In this document: piece by piece, positions 26,644 through 40,332 of the stretch
How positions within the stretch are numbered: position 1 is the stretch's first letter
How the letters are laid out: each line of letters starts with the position of its first letter
NCBI RefSeq assembly: GCF_001077535.1
Contig: NZ_CP011968.1
Span: forward strand, 2,976,001 to 3,040,000
Reading direction: 5' to 3'
Source: Clostridioides difficile ATCC 9689 = DSM 1296
GTDB taxonomy: Bacteria > Bacillota > Clostridia > Peptostreptococcales > Peptostreptococcaceae
Length of the DNA: 64,000 bases
Notes under the pieces: model-generated
Database searches by the model: none
What the model was told of the DNA's origin: nothing
What the model saw: the letters and a program-made list of their open reading frames with translations, nothing else
Translations under genes and position numbers: made by a program

Positions 26644-27519
26644 TTATTTTTCACTTACTTTTTTTCTCATATAGTCCATTAAATCATCTTTTAAATTTTC
26701 TCTCTTTAGAGCAAAGTCTATTGTTGCCTCTAAAAAACCAATCTTATCTCCCACATCATATCTTCTACCTTCAAAGTTATAAGCATAAATAGCCTCTTGT
26801 TTTCCAAGAGTTTGAAGTGCATCTGTCAGTTGTATCTCTCCACCTTTACCAGGTGTCTGTTTCTCTAATATGCTAAATATTGCAGGAGTTATTATATATC
26901 TTCCAAGTATAGCTATATCAGATGGAGCTTCTTCAATTGCAGGTTTTTCAACCATATCTTTAACTTTATATACTCTATCTTCGATATGTTTTACATCCAA
27001 TATACCATATTTATTAGTATCTTCTTTAGCTATCTTTTGAACACCTAATACAGTTGTTTTATACTCATTATAAGTATCTATTAATTGTTTTAAGCACGGA
27101 ACATCTGAATCTACTATATCATCACCTAATAATACGGCAAAAGGTTCATCACCTATAAAACTTTTTGCACAGTAAATTGCATGTCCAAGACCTTTTGGCT
27201 CTTTTTGTCTTATATAATGAATATTTACCATATTTGATATGTCTCTTACCATTTCTAACATCTCTGTCTTACCTTTTTGCTCTAGTTCTAACTCTAATTC
27301 AACTGATTTATCAAAATGATCTTCTATAGATTTTTTATTTCTACCTGTTATTATAAGAATTTCTTCAATTCCCGATTCTATAGCTTCTTCTATTATATAC
27401 TGTAAAGTTGGTTTATCTACTATAGGAAGCATTTCTTTGGGCTGTGATTTTGTTGCTGGTAAAAATCTAGTTCCTAGCCCTGCTGCTGGTATTATTGCTT
27501 TTTTAACTGTCATCTGCAT
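26644..27519 (-). CDS. galU: UTP-glucose-1-phosphate uridylyltransferase
   Basis: This 291-residue nucleotidyltransferase makes UDP-glucose from UTP and glucose-1-phosphate. The N-terminal nucleotide-binding signature AAGLGTRFLPATKSQPKEM and later LGDDIVDSD and VEKP motifs are intact. The start is set at the ATG at 27519, preceded by AAGGGTG; the longer reading frame upstream has no ribosome site. It is the first gene of the galU-galE operon. Confidence 0.92.
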   Translation of the reverse strand: MQMTVKKAIIPAAGLGTRFLPATKSQPKEMLPIVDKPTLQYIIEEAIESGIEEILIITGRNKKSIEDHFDKSVELELELEQKGKTEMLEMVRDISNMVNIHYIRQKEPKGLGHAIYCAKSFIGDEPFAVLLGDDIVDSDVPCLKQLIDTYNEYKTTVLGVQKIAKEDTNKYGILDVKHIEDRVYKVKDMVEKPAIEEAPSDIAILGRYIITPAIFSILEKQTPGKGGEIQLTDALQTLGKQEAIYAYNFEGRRYDVGDKIGFLEATIDFALKRENLKDDLMDYMRKKVSEK

Positions 27520-27628
27520 TTTTTCACCCTTCTTCGTAAATTTTCTATTGTACCAAATTAATATACCATATTTATACTTTTTCTTCAAACTCTATATTAT
27601 CCCAATATTTAATGCTATAAGATAATAT

Positions 27629-27654
27629 AAGGTAGATGAAATTTCATCTACCTT
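27629..27654 (-). terminator. Hairpin after the acidic small protein gene
   Basis: AAGGTAGATGAAA and TTTCATCTACCTT are perfectly complementary, a 13-bp stem. The T-run is weak. It lies between the end of the 27711 gene and the galU start. Confidence 0.55.
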
Positions 27655-27710
27655 TAGTTTTATAAGTTAATATTGTATTGTTTATATTTTATCCAAAACT
27701 TATACAGGTA

Positions 27711-28031
27711 CTAAATTTCATCTAAGATGCCTTTTATATCACTATCTATATCTTCATCTAGATAAGAATCTAAATCTTCTAAGTCAACTTCTAGTTCTTG
27801 ATATGTCATATCAACACTGACATCCTCATCTATATCCATTTCTGATATTAATTCTCCTAAAATACTATTTCCATCAGAATCTAAACCACTATCTATATCT
27901 TCATCTATATAGTTTTCATTTAAAATTTCATCTAAATCAATCTCATAATAAACTTCATTATTTTTTTCATCCCCTGAGTCCAATCCTAAGAACTCATAGT
28001 TAAAAGTCCAAACATTGTATTTACTTGACAT
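27711..28031 (-). CDS. Small, extremely acidic protein of unknown function
   Basis: This 106-residue protein consists largely of Asp, Glu, Ile, Leu and Ser, with runs such as YIDEDIDSGLDSD and YLDEDIDSDIKG that look like internal near-repeats. There are no transmembrane or signal segments and almost no Lys or Arg. AGGAGG lies upstream of the ATG, and the gene overlaps the end of the preceding gene by 11 bases, implying coupled translation. It is the last gene of an operon that includes a SPOR-domain membrane protein. An adaptor or chaperone-like partner for those proteins is possible, but no family is recognised. Confidence 0.7.
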   Translation of the reverse strand: MSSKYNVWTFNYEFLGLDSGDEKNNEVYYEIDLDEILNENYIDEDIDSGLDSDGNSILGELISEMDIDEDVSVDMTYQELEVDLEDLDSYLDEDIDSDIKGILDEI

Positions 28032-30012
28032 ACTTTATTCCTCCTGTGAAAAACATATTTTCATCTAGTTTATTGGTTCCATAATCAACAGAGTTATATA
28101 TTTTTTCAATTATGTCTTTTCTTCTTTCTTTTGTACTATTATTTAATGTCAATTGTTTAAATACATATGTATTTGTTATTCTCTCGAATAATATTTCTTT
28201 TATACTATCATCATCAATATTTCTATAGTTTTTCCACAATAACTCAAATAACTTAAACATTTCCCTACTAGTTTCATCTACATAATAAGGATACATATTT
28301 TCTACTAAATGGTTTAATCTTGATATGGCTTGTTTTAAAAATACATCAAGACTTGCACTTTCACTTTCTTTTAACATTCTATAATTGTATTTCTTCTTAT
28401 CTTCTCCTGAAATTACAAAGATGATATTGTCTAAACTTTTTTCAACTTCATTTAAATAACTGCTTATATTATATGATAAATCAGACAATAGATTTTTAAT
28501 CTGCTTAAACACTTGTACATCAAGTTTAGTATTATACTTTTCAAACAAATCTATTTCTTGATTTTCTAATATTCTTGGCATATATGCTGACAATAAATCT
28601 AAATTGTTTCTTTGTTCTTGTATTTGCTTATAAAGTGAATTTATAACTTCTATTCTTATTTCATCATTTAACTCTTTTTCTAAAATCTTATCAAATTCAG
28701 ATTTCATATAGTAAATATTTCCAAAGAAATTAAATATTATCATATCATTCATAGCTTTAGACCAATTCTTATATATCACTTCAATAGAATTTTCTTTAAG
28801 TAGAGGTTGCTTTGCATATATAAATACATCTTGCATAAGTTTTTGAACCATACTTTTACTTAAGTTTAAAAGTACTTTTTGATTATTAAATTTTATTTCC
28901 GTTTCTACAAAATTAGAATTTTCGTTTTCAAGTTCTTTATTAATTACAATGTCTTTTATATCACTATTTTTTATAGATATGATTTCTTTTTGAAAAGACT
29001 TTAGAATAGTCAAGCTATCGAAATCTTCTTGAATAAAAAATGGAGCATGTTTTAATGTATATCCCACTATTTCATTTTCTATATCTTTTAGGTCATCTAT
29101 TTGCATAATTTCTCTATTTTTATCATTTATATGTAGGTTAAATACATTTTTATTATCATATAATATTATATCTTCTCCTAAATTTAACTTAGAACAATTA
29201 TCTTTCGCTGACTTTACAATAGTCTTCTTAGATTTCTTATTTATAAAAATTAATTGGTCTTGATATTTTACTAAAAGCATGTTTGTGTTTTTATAATCAA
29301 ATCCATCTATATTTCCTGATATCTTGCAGAATACTATTTCACAATCTTTAGGAAGATTTCCTATTTTTTGGTTATCTTTAACTCTCTCATTTAAATCAGA
29401 TGGGACTACACTATCTATATTGTTATTAAATATAGATACAGACCTTACTATAATCCCCTCTCTTTCCATATGAAAGTATCCCTTCAATGACACTCTTTTA
29501 TCTTCTAAAATGTATCTTTCTATATCATCAAAATTTATTTCAAATCTATTTTTCCCACTGATAAATATAAACTTCTCATTATCTTTATTAATTCCACCCA
29601 TATAAAACTTATTGTCATCTAAACTTAATATAGTCATATTATCCTTTAGATAGAATATAAATTCTCTTTGACTTTTGCAGATTAAATCATATTCATCCAA
29701 AGTTATTTTCATAGTCAAATTTGCTGTAACATTTTTACTTGAATTTTCACTTTTTATGTAAAAAGGCAAGTTATTTCCATAGACAATTATTTGAGAATCT
29801 TCTAAAACTGCCTCTAATTTTTCTTTATTGTCTGAAAAACTATATATATATTTTACACCTGTATCCTCATTAACTTCATCTGATTTGCTGATTATTATAT
29901 TCCCTAGATTTGTTATATGAAGCTTTTTATATTCTTTTGAGTATCTACTTATGCCACTAAGCTCAAACCCATCTGAAAGCTCATATATGATTTTTTCTCC
30001 TAATTTCAACAT
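28021..30012 (-). CDS. Large protein of unknown function in the SPOR operon
   Basis: I do not recognise a family for this 663-residue protein. The first ~300 residues look beta-rich with repeating small-domain units (segments ending in FYIKSE, FIFISGKNRFEINFDDIERY and LIFINKKSKKT), somewhat PH/GRAM-like in texture. The last ~270 residues are helical and charged. No signal peptide or membrane helix is visible, so it is probably cytosolic. Start ATG has AGGTGGTG upstream. It lies between a SPOR-domain membrane protein and a small acidic protein with tight spacing, suggesting one complex. Confidence 0.7.
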   Translation of the reverse strand: MLKLGEKIIYELSDGFELSGISRYSKEYKKLHITNLGNIIISKSDEVNEDTGVKYIYSFSDNKEKLEAVLEDSQIIVYGNNLPFYIKSENSSKNVTANLTMKITLDEYDLICKSQREFIFYLKDNMTILSLDDNKFYMGGINKDNEKFIFISGKNRFEINFDDIERYILEDKRVSLKGYFHMEREGIIVRSVSIFNNNIDSVVPSDLNERVKDNQKIGNLPKDCEIVFCKISGNIDGFDYKNTNMLLVKYQDQLIFINKKSKKTIVKSAKDNCSKLNLGEDIILYDNKNVFNLHINDKNREIMQIDDLKDIENEIVGYTLKHAPFFIQEDFDSLTILKSFQKEIISIKNSDIKDIVINKELENENSNFVETEIKFNNQKVLLNLSKSMVQKLMQDVFIYAKQPLLKENSIEVIYKNWSKAMNDMIIFNFFGNIYYMKSEFDKILEKELNDEIRIEVINSLYKQIQEQRNNLDLLSAYMPRILENQEIDLFEKYNTKLDVQVFKQIKNLLSDLSYNISSYLNEVEKSLDNIIFVISGEDKKKYNYRMLKESESASLDVFLKQAISRLNHLVENMYPYYVDETSREMFKLFELLWKNYRNIDDDSIKEILFERITNTYVFKQLTLNNSTKERRKDIIEKIYNSVDYGTNKLDENMFFTGGIKYVK

Positions 30013-30061
30013 ACCTTCACCACCTAAACAGAATTATAAGTATTTTATAAAGGTGAATAAA

Positions 30062-30111
30062 ATGTCTCAAAACAAATAATATTTTTTTTAATACTTTTTA
30101 TTCTGAGACAT
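30062..30111 (-). terminator. Hairpin between SPOR gene and the 663-residue gene
   Basis: ATGTCTCA and TGAGACAT flank an AT-rich loop, with TTTTATTC after it on the minus strand. The GTCTCA/TGAGAC core resembles the repeated terminator at 6650 and 47504. It may attenuate rather than fully stop transcription into the two downstream genes. Confidence 0.5.
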
Positions 30112-30134
30112 AGTTTCTCCTTTTTTATAATGCT

Positions 30135-32669
30135 CTAAGCACCTTCAACTATTTCTTCATAAAGTTTATCTAAATGTTTAACATATTCACGATATCCAGA
30201 TTTGTTCTTTAACTCACTTCTTAAATCTTCATATTTTTGTTTAAGTTCTTCAGCACTCAAAGAAGGAGCTGATTCTTTTAATTCTTCTAACTTATAATCA
30301 TAGTACTTATCATACATAGCTATATATGTATCAATAGACTTCTTAGCTAGTTCATTACATTTTTCTTGTGCTTCTCCATATTGAGAATAATCACCTATTT
30401 TTATTTTATAGTATCCATTTTCTTGAATTATTGTTGAAGAAATACCTTTAGCCTCATATTCTTTTGCTGTTTCTTTTGCTGTTTTTTCAACTTTAAGTGA
30501 ACCTGCATAAACAGTGTAATATACACCTTTACCATCTTTATATGCTTCCATTTCTTTTGCTTTCTTTTCAGCTTGTGCTTTTTCTTGAGCCTCTTTTTCA
30601 GCTTTTGCCTTTTCTTCTGCTTCTTTTTTCTCTTTTTCAGCTTGTGCTTTTTTCTCTTCTTCAGTTAATTTATTGTTAGCTTGTTGTTGAGTTGATGACT
30701 TTGGAATATTCTCTTTATCATTTTTCTTATTGTTGCCTACTGTTATAAAATATCCTACACCAACAATAACCACTATAACTACTGCTATAATAGTTTCTTT
30801 TAATCTACTCTTCTTAGAAACAACCTCTTCATCATCTAAAGAATCTTCTTTATCTGATACATAATTTTTCATTTCTTTCTTGTTTTCTCTATATTTGTCC
30901 TTAGAAGAATTTTTAGATTTTTTATTACTATTTTCTTTCTTTTTAATAGGTATTACTACTGATTTTTCATTTTCTAATTTTTCTTCTTTTATCTCTTTTG
31001 CTTTTTTATCTTCTAAGTTTTTACTTTCTTTTTCAAGCTTCGATTCATTATTTGAAGATACTTTTTCATCTAAGTTATTATTTATTGGTTTTTCTATTTT
31101 TACATTACGTTCTTCTTCTATATGTTGACTTGGTTCTTTTTGTTTTATTTCTTTTAATTCATTTTGCTCCATTTCTTCTGATTTTACTTGATGATTTTCA
31201 ACTGGTTTATCTAAAATTATATCAGGAGAAATATCATTTAAATTCTCTTCTTCTTGTTCAACTTCTTCATTGTCTTTTTTAATAAATCCAAATAATTTAG
31301 CCTTCTTTTTACTCTTTTTATTTTCTGGTTCAATTATATCTTCTTTATTGCTGTCGTACTCTTTATCTGTAGTATCTTTATCTTCTACAACGTCACCTAT
31401 ATCTTGATTATTACTATCTATTTCTTCTTTAACCCCTTCTTCAGCATCATCTTCTATTGAAATACTACTTCTAAAGCAAATATCTTTATCTGCATTTTTT
31501 ATCATATAAATGTATTCTTCAATATCGATATCTTTATTTCTTCTAGTTCTTTTTGATGCAATTTCATGATTTTCTAATTCACTATAGTTATCTTTTATTA
31601 GATTCTGTGCTTTATTCCATGTATCTTCACTAATTTCTGTTTTATTTTTAATTACATAGTCCACAAATTCCTTAAAATTTTCAGGACCAAATTCTCCAAT
31701 TATAGTCAGTCTCATTGCACCTTCTATAAGGTCTCTATTTCTTCTCTTTAAAAATTCTAATACAACCGTTGCACAAGCAAAATCTTTAATAATTTCTTTG
31801 CCAAAACCATATCCTTCAACAGAATGAAGTTCTTCTAATCCACATAACTTCTTATATTCATTGTGTATTGTTTGAGATACACTTTCATTATTTAAGCTAT
31901 TTAACTTATCTATAAACTTCGATTCTATATCATTTGATTTTGATTCATGTTTTACTTTTGAATTTTTAATTTCATTTAGTAGCATGTCATTTTCTGAATT
32001 ATCTTTACCTAATTGCAAATCCTCAATTTCAGTTGCTTTTATTTCTACTTTGTCTTGTTCGTTATTCTCTTCCACATTATTAGGTACCACATCTTTATTG
32101 CTAGCTAATATTTTGTTTACACAGAATATAATTTCTCTTTTTAATTCTCTTTTCGCATCTGCTTGATTTTTAAGAAATAAATCTCCACATTCTTTCTTTT
32201 CTAAACTTATTTTTCTAAGAGATATATTAAGAAGGTCTTTATATAGGTTTAAAACCTTATAATCCTTTTCTAAACGTCTTCTTCTCTCTGATAGTTCCAT
32301 TTTATCATAAGCTAAAAAACTATTTAAATCATTGGCTTTTAGAGAGTCTAATCCCTCTTTCATAGCCTTATTTACATACTTTCTACATTTTGCTGTAGTT
32401 AATTCTAAATCTTTTTCTAATTCATCTATTTCAGGTATGTACTTATCTACTATCCATTTGCCAATAAGTGGTTCTGTATTTCTTGCTAATGTCTTATAAA
32501 ACAATATATTAAATTTTAAAAGCTCTGCATATTTTGCTTCATTAAATTCTACTTTTTCAAATTTCTTTTCCAAAACACCATCTAGCTTTTCATTTATTTT
32601 AGACTCTTGTTTTAAAAAACTTGCTGTGACATTTAAAACAGTGTTTCTTATTATATTATTTTCACTCAA
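30135..32669 (-). CDS. Single-pass membrane protein with extracellular SPOR domain
   Basis: This 844-residue protein has a large cytoplasmic N-terminal region (~1-620, helical, with a long charged stretch rich in Glu/Lys/Asp/Asn). A transmembrane helix follows (TIIAVVIVVIVGVGYFITV, ~625-645), then a Lys/Glu/Ala coiled coil (EEEKKAQAEKEKKEAEEK). A SPOR domain comes next at ~710-785 (YYTVYAGSLK to YIAMYD), and a short helical tail ends the protein. SPOR domains bind glycan strands stripped of peptides at division or engulfment septa. The start is set at a TTG at 32669, since AAGGAG lies 8 bases before it; a GTG at 32678 overlaps that site. Confidence 0.75.
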   Translation of the reverse strand: MSENNIIRNTVLNVTASFLKQESKINEKLDGVLEKKFEKVEFNEAKYAELLKFNILFYKTLARNTEPLIGKWIVDKYIPEIDELEKDLELTTAKCRKYVNKAMKEGLDSLKANDLNSFLAYDKMELSERRRRLEKDYKVLNLYKDLLNISLRKISLEKKECGDLFLKNQADAKRELKREIIFCVNKILASNKDVVPNNVEENNEQDKVEIKATEIEDLQLGKDNSENDMLLNEIKNSKVKHESKSNDIESKFIDKLNSLNNESVSQTIHNEYKKLCGLEELHSVEGYGFGKEIIKDFACATVVLEFLKRRNRDLIEGAMRLTIIGEFGPENFKEFVDYVIKNKTEISEDTWNKAQNLIKDNYSELENHEIASKRTRRNKDIDIEEYIYMIKNADKDICFRSSISIEDDAEEGVKEEIDSNNQDIGDVVEDKDTTDKEYDSNKEDIIEPENKKSKKKAKLFGFIKKDNEEVEQEEENLNDISPDIILDKPVENHQVKSEEMEQNELKEIKQKEPSQHIEEERNVKIEKPINNNLDEKVSSNNESKLEKESKNLEDKKAKEIKEEKLENEKSVVIPIKKKENSNKKSKNSSKDKYRENKKEMKNYVSDKEDSLDDEEVVSKKSRLKETIIAVVIVVIVGVGYFITVGNNKKNDKENIPKSSTQQQANNKLTEEEKKAQAEKEKKEAEEKAKAEKEAQEKAQAEKKAKEMEAYKDGKGVYYTVYAGSLKVEKTAKETAKEYEAKGISSTIIQENGYYKIKIGDYSQYGEAQEKCNELAKKSIDTYIAMYDKYYDYKLEELKESAPSLSAEELKQKYEDLRSELKNKSGYREYVKHLDKLYEEIVEGA

Positions 32670-32918
32670 AACCTTCACTCCTTAAATCAATTATTTTATT
32701 GTAATATTTACATTGTGCAAAGTTGCTAATTTGATTATGATATCTAAATAATTATTTACTAAATTTGCTACATCTTATATCATATCATATTATTTACATC
32801 ATTTTACTTTTTCTTTTTATATCTATCTTATATTATACCATTTTTAATATCTGTACTAACTTATATTACAATATTCCTCAAAATTTTAAAAGTAGATTAG
32901 ACAAATTTACAAATAAAA

Positions 32919-32944
32919 AAACATCAGTTTAAACTGATGTTTTT
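32919..32944 (-). terminator. Terminator of rnpB
   Basis: AAACATCAGTTT and AAACTGATGTTT form a perfect palindromic hairpin followed by TTTTATTT on the minus strand. Confidence 0.8.
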
Positions 32945-32958
32945 GACTATCGAAATAA

Positions 32959-33289
32959 TTAAGCAAGTCTATAAGCGGAGTTCTGTATTAGATAATCATC
33001 TTTCTAGGCCTATTGTCACCAATAGGCTCAAGCGACCTACCTACCGGAGAGTACGAGCAGCACTCTTTATTCCTATCTTGGTCTTGCTCCAGGTGGGGTT
33101 TACATAGCCAACTAGTCGCCTAGCTGCTGGTGAGCTCTTACCTCGCCTTTCCATCCTTACCACAATAGTGGCGGTTTATTTCTGTTGCACTATCCTTAGG
33201 ATCGCTCCCACTAGGCGTTACCTAGCACCCTGCTCTATGGAGCTCCGACTTTCCTCATGTAAGATTACATGCGATTATCTGGCTTACTT
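32959..33289 (-). ncRNA. rnpB: RNase P RNA
   Basis: This is the catalytic RNA of RNase P, which trims tRNA 5' leaders. On the minus strand the conserved landmarks appear in order: P1 arm AAGTAAG, GAGGAAAGTC, ACAGAAA, GGTAAGGATGGAAAGGCGAGGTAAGAG broken into conserved loops, and the closing ACAGAACTCCGCTTATAGACTTGCTT. The two P1 arms pair. Ends are estimated to within a few bases. Confidence 0.93.
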
Positions 33290-33309
33290 AATATTTATTT
33301 TACTTAGTT

Positions 33310-33338
33310 ATGTTAACACAAATTCTTTTACATGTCAA
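33310..33338 (-). promoter_or_regulatory. Promoter of rnpB
   Basis: On the minus strand there is a perfect TTGACA, a 17-bp spacer and TAACAT, about 20 bases upstream of the RNase P RNA 5' end. Confidence 0.75.
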
Positions 33339-33421
33339 AGTAATATTATACTAAAAATTTAAATTTATTCAAAAATAGTGTAATATAGATATATAAACTA
33401 CATTTAACTCGAGGTGATATA

Positions 33422-34099
33422 TTGAAAAAATTATATAGAATAGTAATTAACATTATACTAGTATTAGTAATACTTTACAGTGGATTTAATATATACTCAA
33501 AACTTACCAAATACAATCATGATACTAAAATATCCTCAGAACTTCAAAAAAAAGAATATAAAAAAGAGGATTTATCAAAGATTAACAGTGATTTTAAATT
33601 TTGGCTTTCTGTTGAGAATACAAATATAAATTATCCAGTTGTACAATCTAAAGATAATTCTTACTATCTTGACAAAGATTTTTATAAAAAAGATTCTATT
33701 TCTGGTACACTGTTTATGGATTATAGAAATAAATCTATTGATGACAAAAATATCATAATATATGGACATAATATGAAAAATAAAACTATGTTCAACAACC
33801 TAAATAAGTTTAAAGATGCTGACTTCTTTAAAAAAAATAATAAAATAAAAATAACCTTGAATGGAAAAGAATTTTTATATGATGTTTTTTCTGCTTATAT
33901 TGTAGAATCTGATTATGATTATCTAAAAACAAATTTTAACAATGAATCTGATTATCAAAATTACATAAATGATATTACTTCTAAATCATTGTATAAATCT
34001 CCTATTAAGGTAAATAGCAATGATAAAATAGTTACACTTTCTACATGTACATATGAATTTGATGATGCCAGAATGGTGATTCATGGTAGATTGATTTAA
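33422..34099 (+). CDS. srtB: Class B sortase
   Basis: This 225-residue membrane-anchored transpeptidase attaches surface proteins to peptidoglycan. An N-terminal membrane anchor (IVINIILVLVILYSGFNIYS) is followed by the sortase B barrel. Catalytic residues are visible: His116 in IIYGHNM, Cys209 in TLSTCTYEF and Arg217 in DDARMVIHGR. The start is a TTG with GAGGTGA upstream. C. difficile is known to have one functional sortase, SrtB, recognising (S/P)PxTG motifs. No such substrate is encoded in this window. Confidence 0.93.
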   Translation: MKKLYRIVINIILVLVILYSGFNIYSKLTKYNHDTKISSELQKKEYKKEDLSKINSDFKFWLSVENTNINYPVVQSKDNSYYLDKDFYKKDSISGTLFMDYRNKSIDDKNIIIYGHNMKNKTMFNNLNKFKDADFFKKNNKIKITLNGKEFLYDVFSAYIVESDYDYLKTNFNNESDYQNYINDITSKSLYKSPIKVNSNDKIVTLSTCTYEFDDARMVIHGRLI

Positions 34100-34107
34100 A
34101 ACTCACA

Positions 34108-34141
34108 GACACAGTTTAAAACAATAATTTTAAACTGTGTC
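34108..34141 (+). terminator. Terminator of srtB
   Basis: GACACAGTTTAAAA pairs with TTTTAAACTGTGTC, and ATCTTTTA follows. Confidence 0.7.
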
Positions 34142-34230
34142 ATCTTTTATACCTATAATTTATAAATTAGACCACTAAAAGTATTTAATACAAAATAACA
34201 AATACATCAAACAATAAAAAACAATAAAAA

Positions 34231-34255
34231 AAGACTATGCTAAAAACATAGTCTT
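34231..34255 (-). terminator. Terminator of the rRNA-tRNA operon
   Basis: AAGACTATG and CATAGTCTT form a hairpin followed on the minus strand by TTTTTTTATTG, just after tRNA-Thr. Confidence 0.8.
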
Positions 34256-34258
34256 TAC

Positions 34259-34333
34259 TGGAGCTGGTGATAGGAATCGAACCTACAACCTGCTGATTAC
34301 AAGTCAGCTGCTCTACCGTTGAGCCACACCAGC
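34259..34333 (-). tRNA. tRNA-Thr (anticodon TGT)
   Basis: This is a 75-base cloverleaf with encoded CCA. The acceptor arms are GCTGGTG/CACCAGC, the anticodon stem is GCTGA/TCAGC with loop CTTGTAA, and the T arm contains GGTTCGATTCC. It occupies the place where a 5S rRNA gene normally follows 23S. Confidence 0.95.
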
Positions 34334-34430
34334 ACACCTATTTTATTGTAAATTAGTAAAACTAATTTTTAAAAGTTAACACTCTAAAAACTACACATAT
34401 ATCTTAATGAATGAACATCAAATAAATATT

Positions 34431-37326
<2,896 letters not shown>

Positions 37327-37504
37327 AGTTAAAAAGGTTTGATAGATTAGAAGCTATCAACTTCGATAATTTTAAAAAGTTATCAGCTTTATATATTACA
37401 AATTAGATGTCATATCACTAAATATATATGCAGTTTTCAAAGTGCTAAAAGTGCTAATTTTGAGTATTCGTAAAAACGAACCCTCAAAATTAAACAGTAG
37501 GTAA

Positions 37505-39017
<1,513 letters not shown>

Positions 39018-39177
39018 AAGTTTATCAGGCTCAGATACTATTGTTATCAAAATATCTGGCTTTATGGTTTGTTTCTTGTTTTATAAATTAACCTACTGTT
39101 TAATTTTCAAAGTTCATTTCATTCAATTAACTTCTTTGTGCTTGTTATTTTGTTACTTCTTGTTGAGCACATTTATT

Positions 39178-39206
39178 ATAATAACATCTTCTCATAATAT
39201 GGTCAA
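39178..39206 (-). promoter_or_regulatory. rRNA operon promoter
   Basis: On the minus strand TTGACC, a 17-bp spacer and TATTAT lie about 160 bases upstream of the 16S 5' end. The rest of the 376-base gap between 16S and the deacetylase gene is leader sequence and AT-rich DNA. Confidence 0.65.
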
Positions 39207-39321
39207 CTATTTTTTTCATTTTTTTTTAAATTTATTGATTATTCACCCTTTGTCATACTATTGTGACTTTATTTTTAAAGATATAACTATTATTAATAGT
39301 AATTTCCAATTATAATAATAC

Positions 39322-39376
39322 TATATGCAATTGTAATTAATCATATAATCATTATTATATGCAATTATTATTAATT
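39322..39376. repeat. Direct repeat upstream of the deacetylase gene
   Basis: TATATGCAATTGTAATTAAT (39322) and TATATGCAATTATTATTAAT (about 39357) are two similar 20-base copies 35 bp apart, ending just before the ribosome site AGAAAGGAG. They may be regulatory sites or chance AT-rich similarity. Confidence 0.4.
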
Positions 39377-39393
39377 TAGAAAGGAGCTTCAAA

Positions 39394-40332
39394 ATGTTTA
39401 GAAAAGTATTGCATTATTTAACACTACTTTCTATTTCTATTTTTTTTATTGTTGGATGTTCAAATTCACAAAACAATCAAAACGAAAATCAAAATAAGGA
39501 AACACAGTTACAAGAAGATAAGGAAAAAATAGATAGTGGTAAAGATACTTCCAATGTAATAGTTTCAGACGGAACAGATAAACCATCAAAAGCCACTACT
39601 AATAATGATAATAATAAATTAGATGTATCTTCTTTAGATAACACTACTCTTGATTGGTTTTATATACCAAACAATAAGCATAAAACACCAGAAGTAAATA
39701 CGGACATTGAATTTAAATTTTCTGACTATGATGCCCTATACAATGGACCTACAAAAGATGGTCAAAAAACACTATATCTTACATTTGATGAAGGTTATGA
39801 AAATGGATACACTACAAAAATACTCGACACTCTAAAACAAAATCAGGTTAAAGCAGTTTTTTTTGTTACAGCTCCATATATAAAAGAAAATAAAGATTTA
39901 GTAAAAAGAATGGTTTCTGAGGGACATATAGTTGGAAATCATAGTAAAACCCATCCATCTATGCCAACAAAAACAAGCAATCTAAAAAACTTTAATGACG
40001 AATTATATGATGTTGAAAAGTTATATAAAGATGTAACTGGGAAAGATATGGTTAAATTTTTTAGACCTCCTATGGGAAAATACTCAGAAAAAAGCTTGGC
40101 AATGACTAAAAATTTAGGATACAAGACTGTATTTTGGAGTTTTGCATACAGAGACTGGGATACTGATAAACAACCATCACATGAAGAAGCAACGCAAAAA
40201 ATAATGGATAATCTACATGATGGTTCTATCTTGTTACTACATGCAGTTTCCAAAACTAGTACAGAAATTTTAAATGATTTTATATCAAATGCAAGAAAAC
40301 TAGGATATGAATTTGAACTCTTGGAGTATTAA
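39394..40332 (+). CDS. pdaA2: PdaA-like polysaccharide deacetylase lipoprotein
   Basis: This 312-residue membrane-anchored NodB-fold deacetylase starts with a lipoprotein signal (lipobox IVGC, Cys near 23) and an Asn/Gln/Lys-rich linker. The catalytic domain (~120-310) has motif 1 as TFDEGYENG, motif 2 as GNHSKTHPS, motif 3 as FFRPPMGKYSE and a final LLLHA. TFD(E/N)GYENG is the PdaA variant, which deacetylates N-acetylmuramic acid on the way to muramic-delta-lactam in spore cortex. C. difficile is reported to have two such enzymes, and this locus fits the second (CD2719). GAAAGGAG precedes the ATG. Confidence 0.85.
   Translation: MFRKVLHYLTLLSISIFFIVGCSNSQNNQNENQNKETQLQEDKEKIDSGKDTSNVIVSDGTDKPSKATTNNDNNKLDVSSLDNTTLDWFYIPNNKHKTPEVNTDIEFKFSDYDALYNGPTKDGQKTLYLTFDEGYENGYTTKILDTLKQNQVKAVFFVTAPYIKENKDLVKRMVSEGHIVGNHSKTHPSMPTKTSNLKNFNDELYDVEKLYKDVTGKDMVKFFRPPMGKYSEKSLAMTKNLGYKTVFWSFAYRDWDTDKQPSHEEATQKIMDNLHDGSILLLHAVSKTSTEILNDFISNARKLGYEFELLEY

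Noticed and set aside
30880-31282. Hydrophobic open frames antisense to the SPOR gene
   Set aside because: Poly-Lys/Glu codons read in reverse give Phe/Leu/Ser-rich frames; no independent start signals.
34334-34430. 5S rRNA gene expected after 23S
   Set aside because: The gap is only 97 AT-rich bases and lacks the conserved 5S segments.
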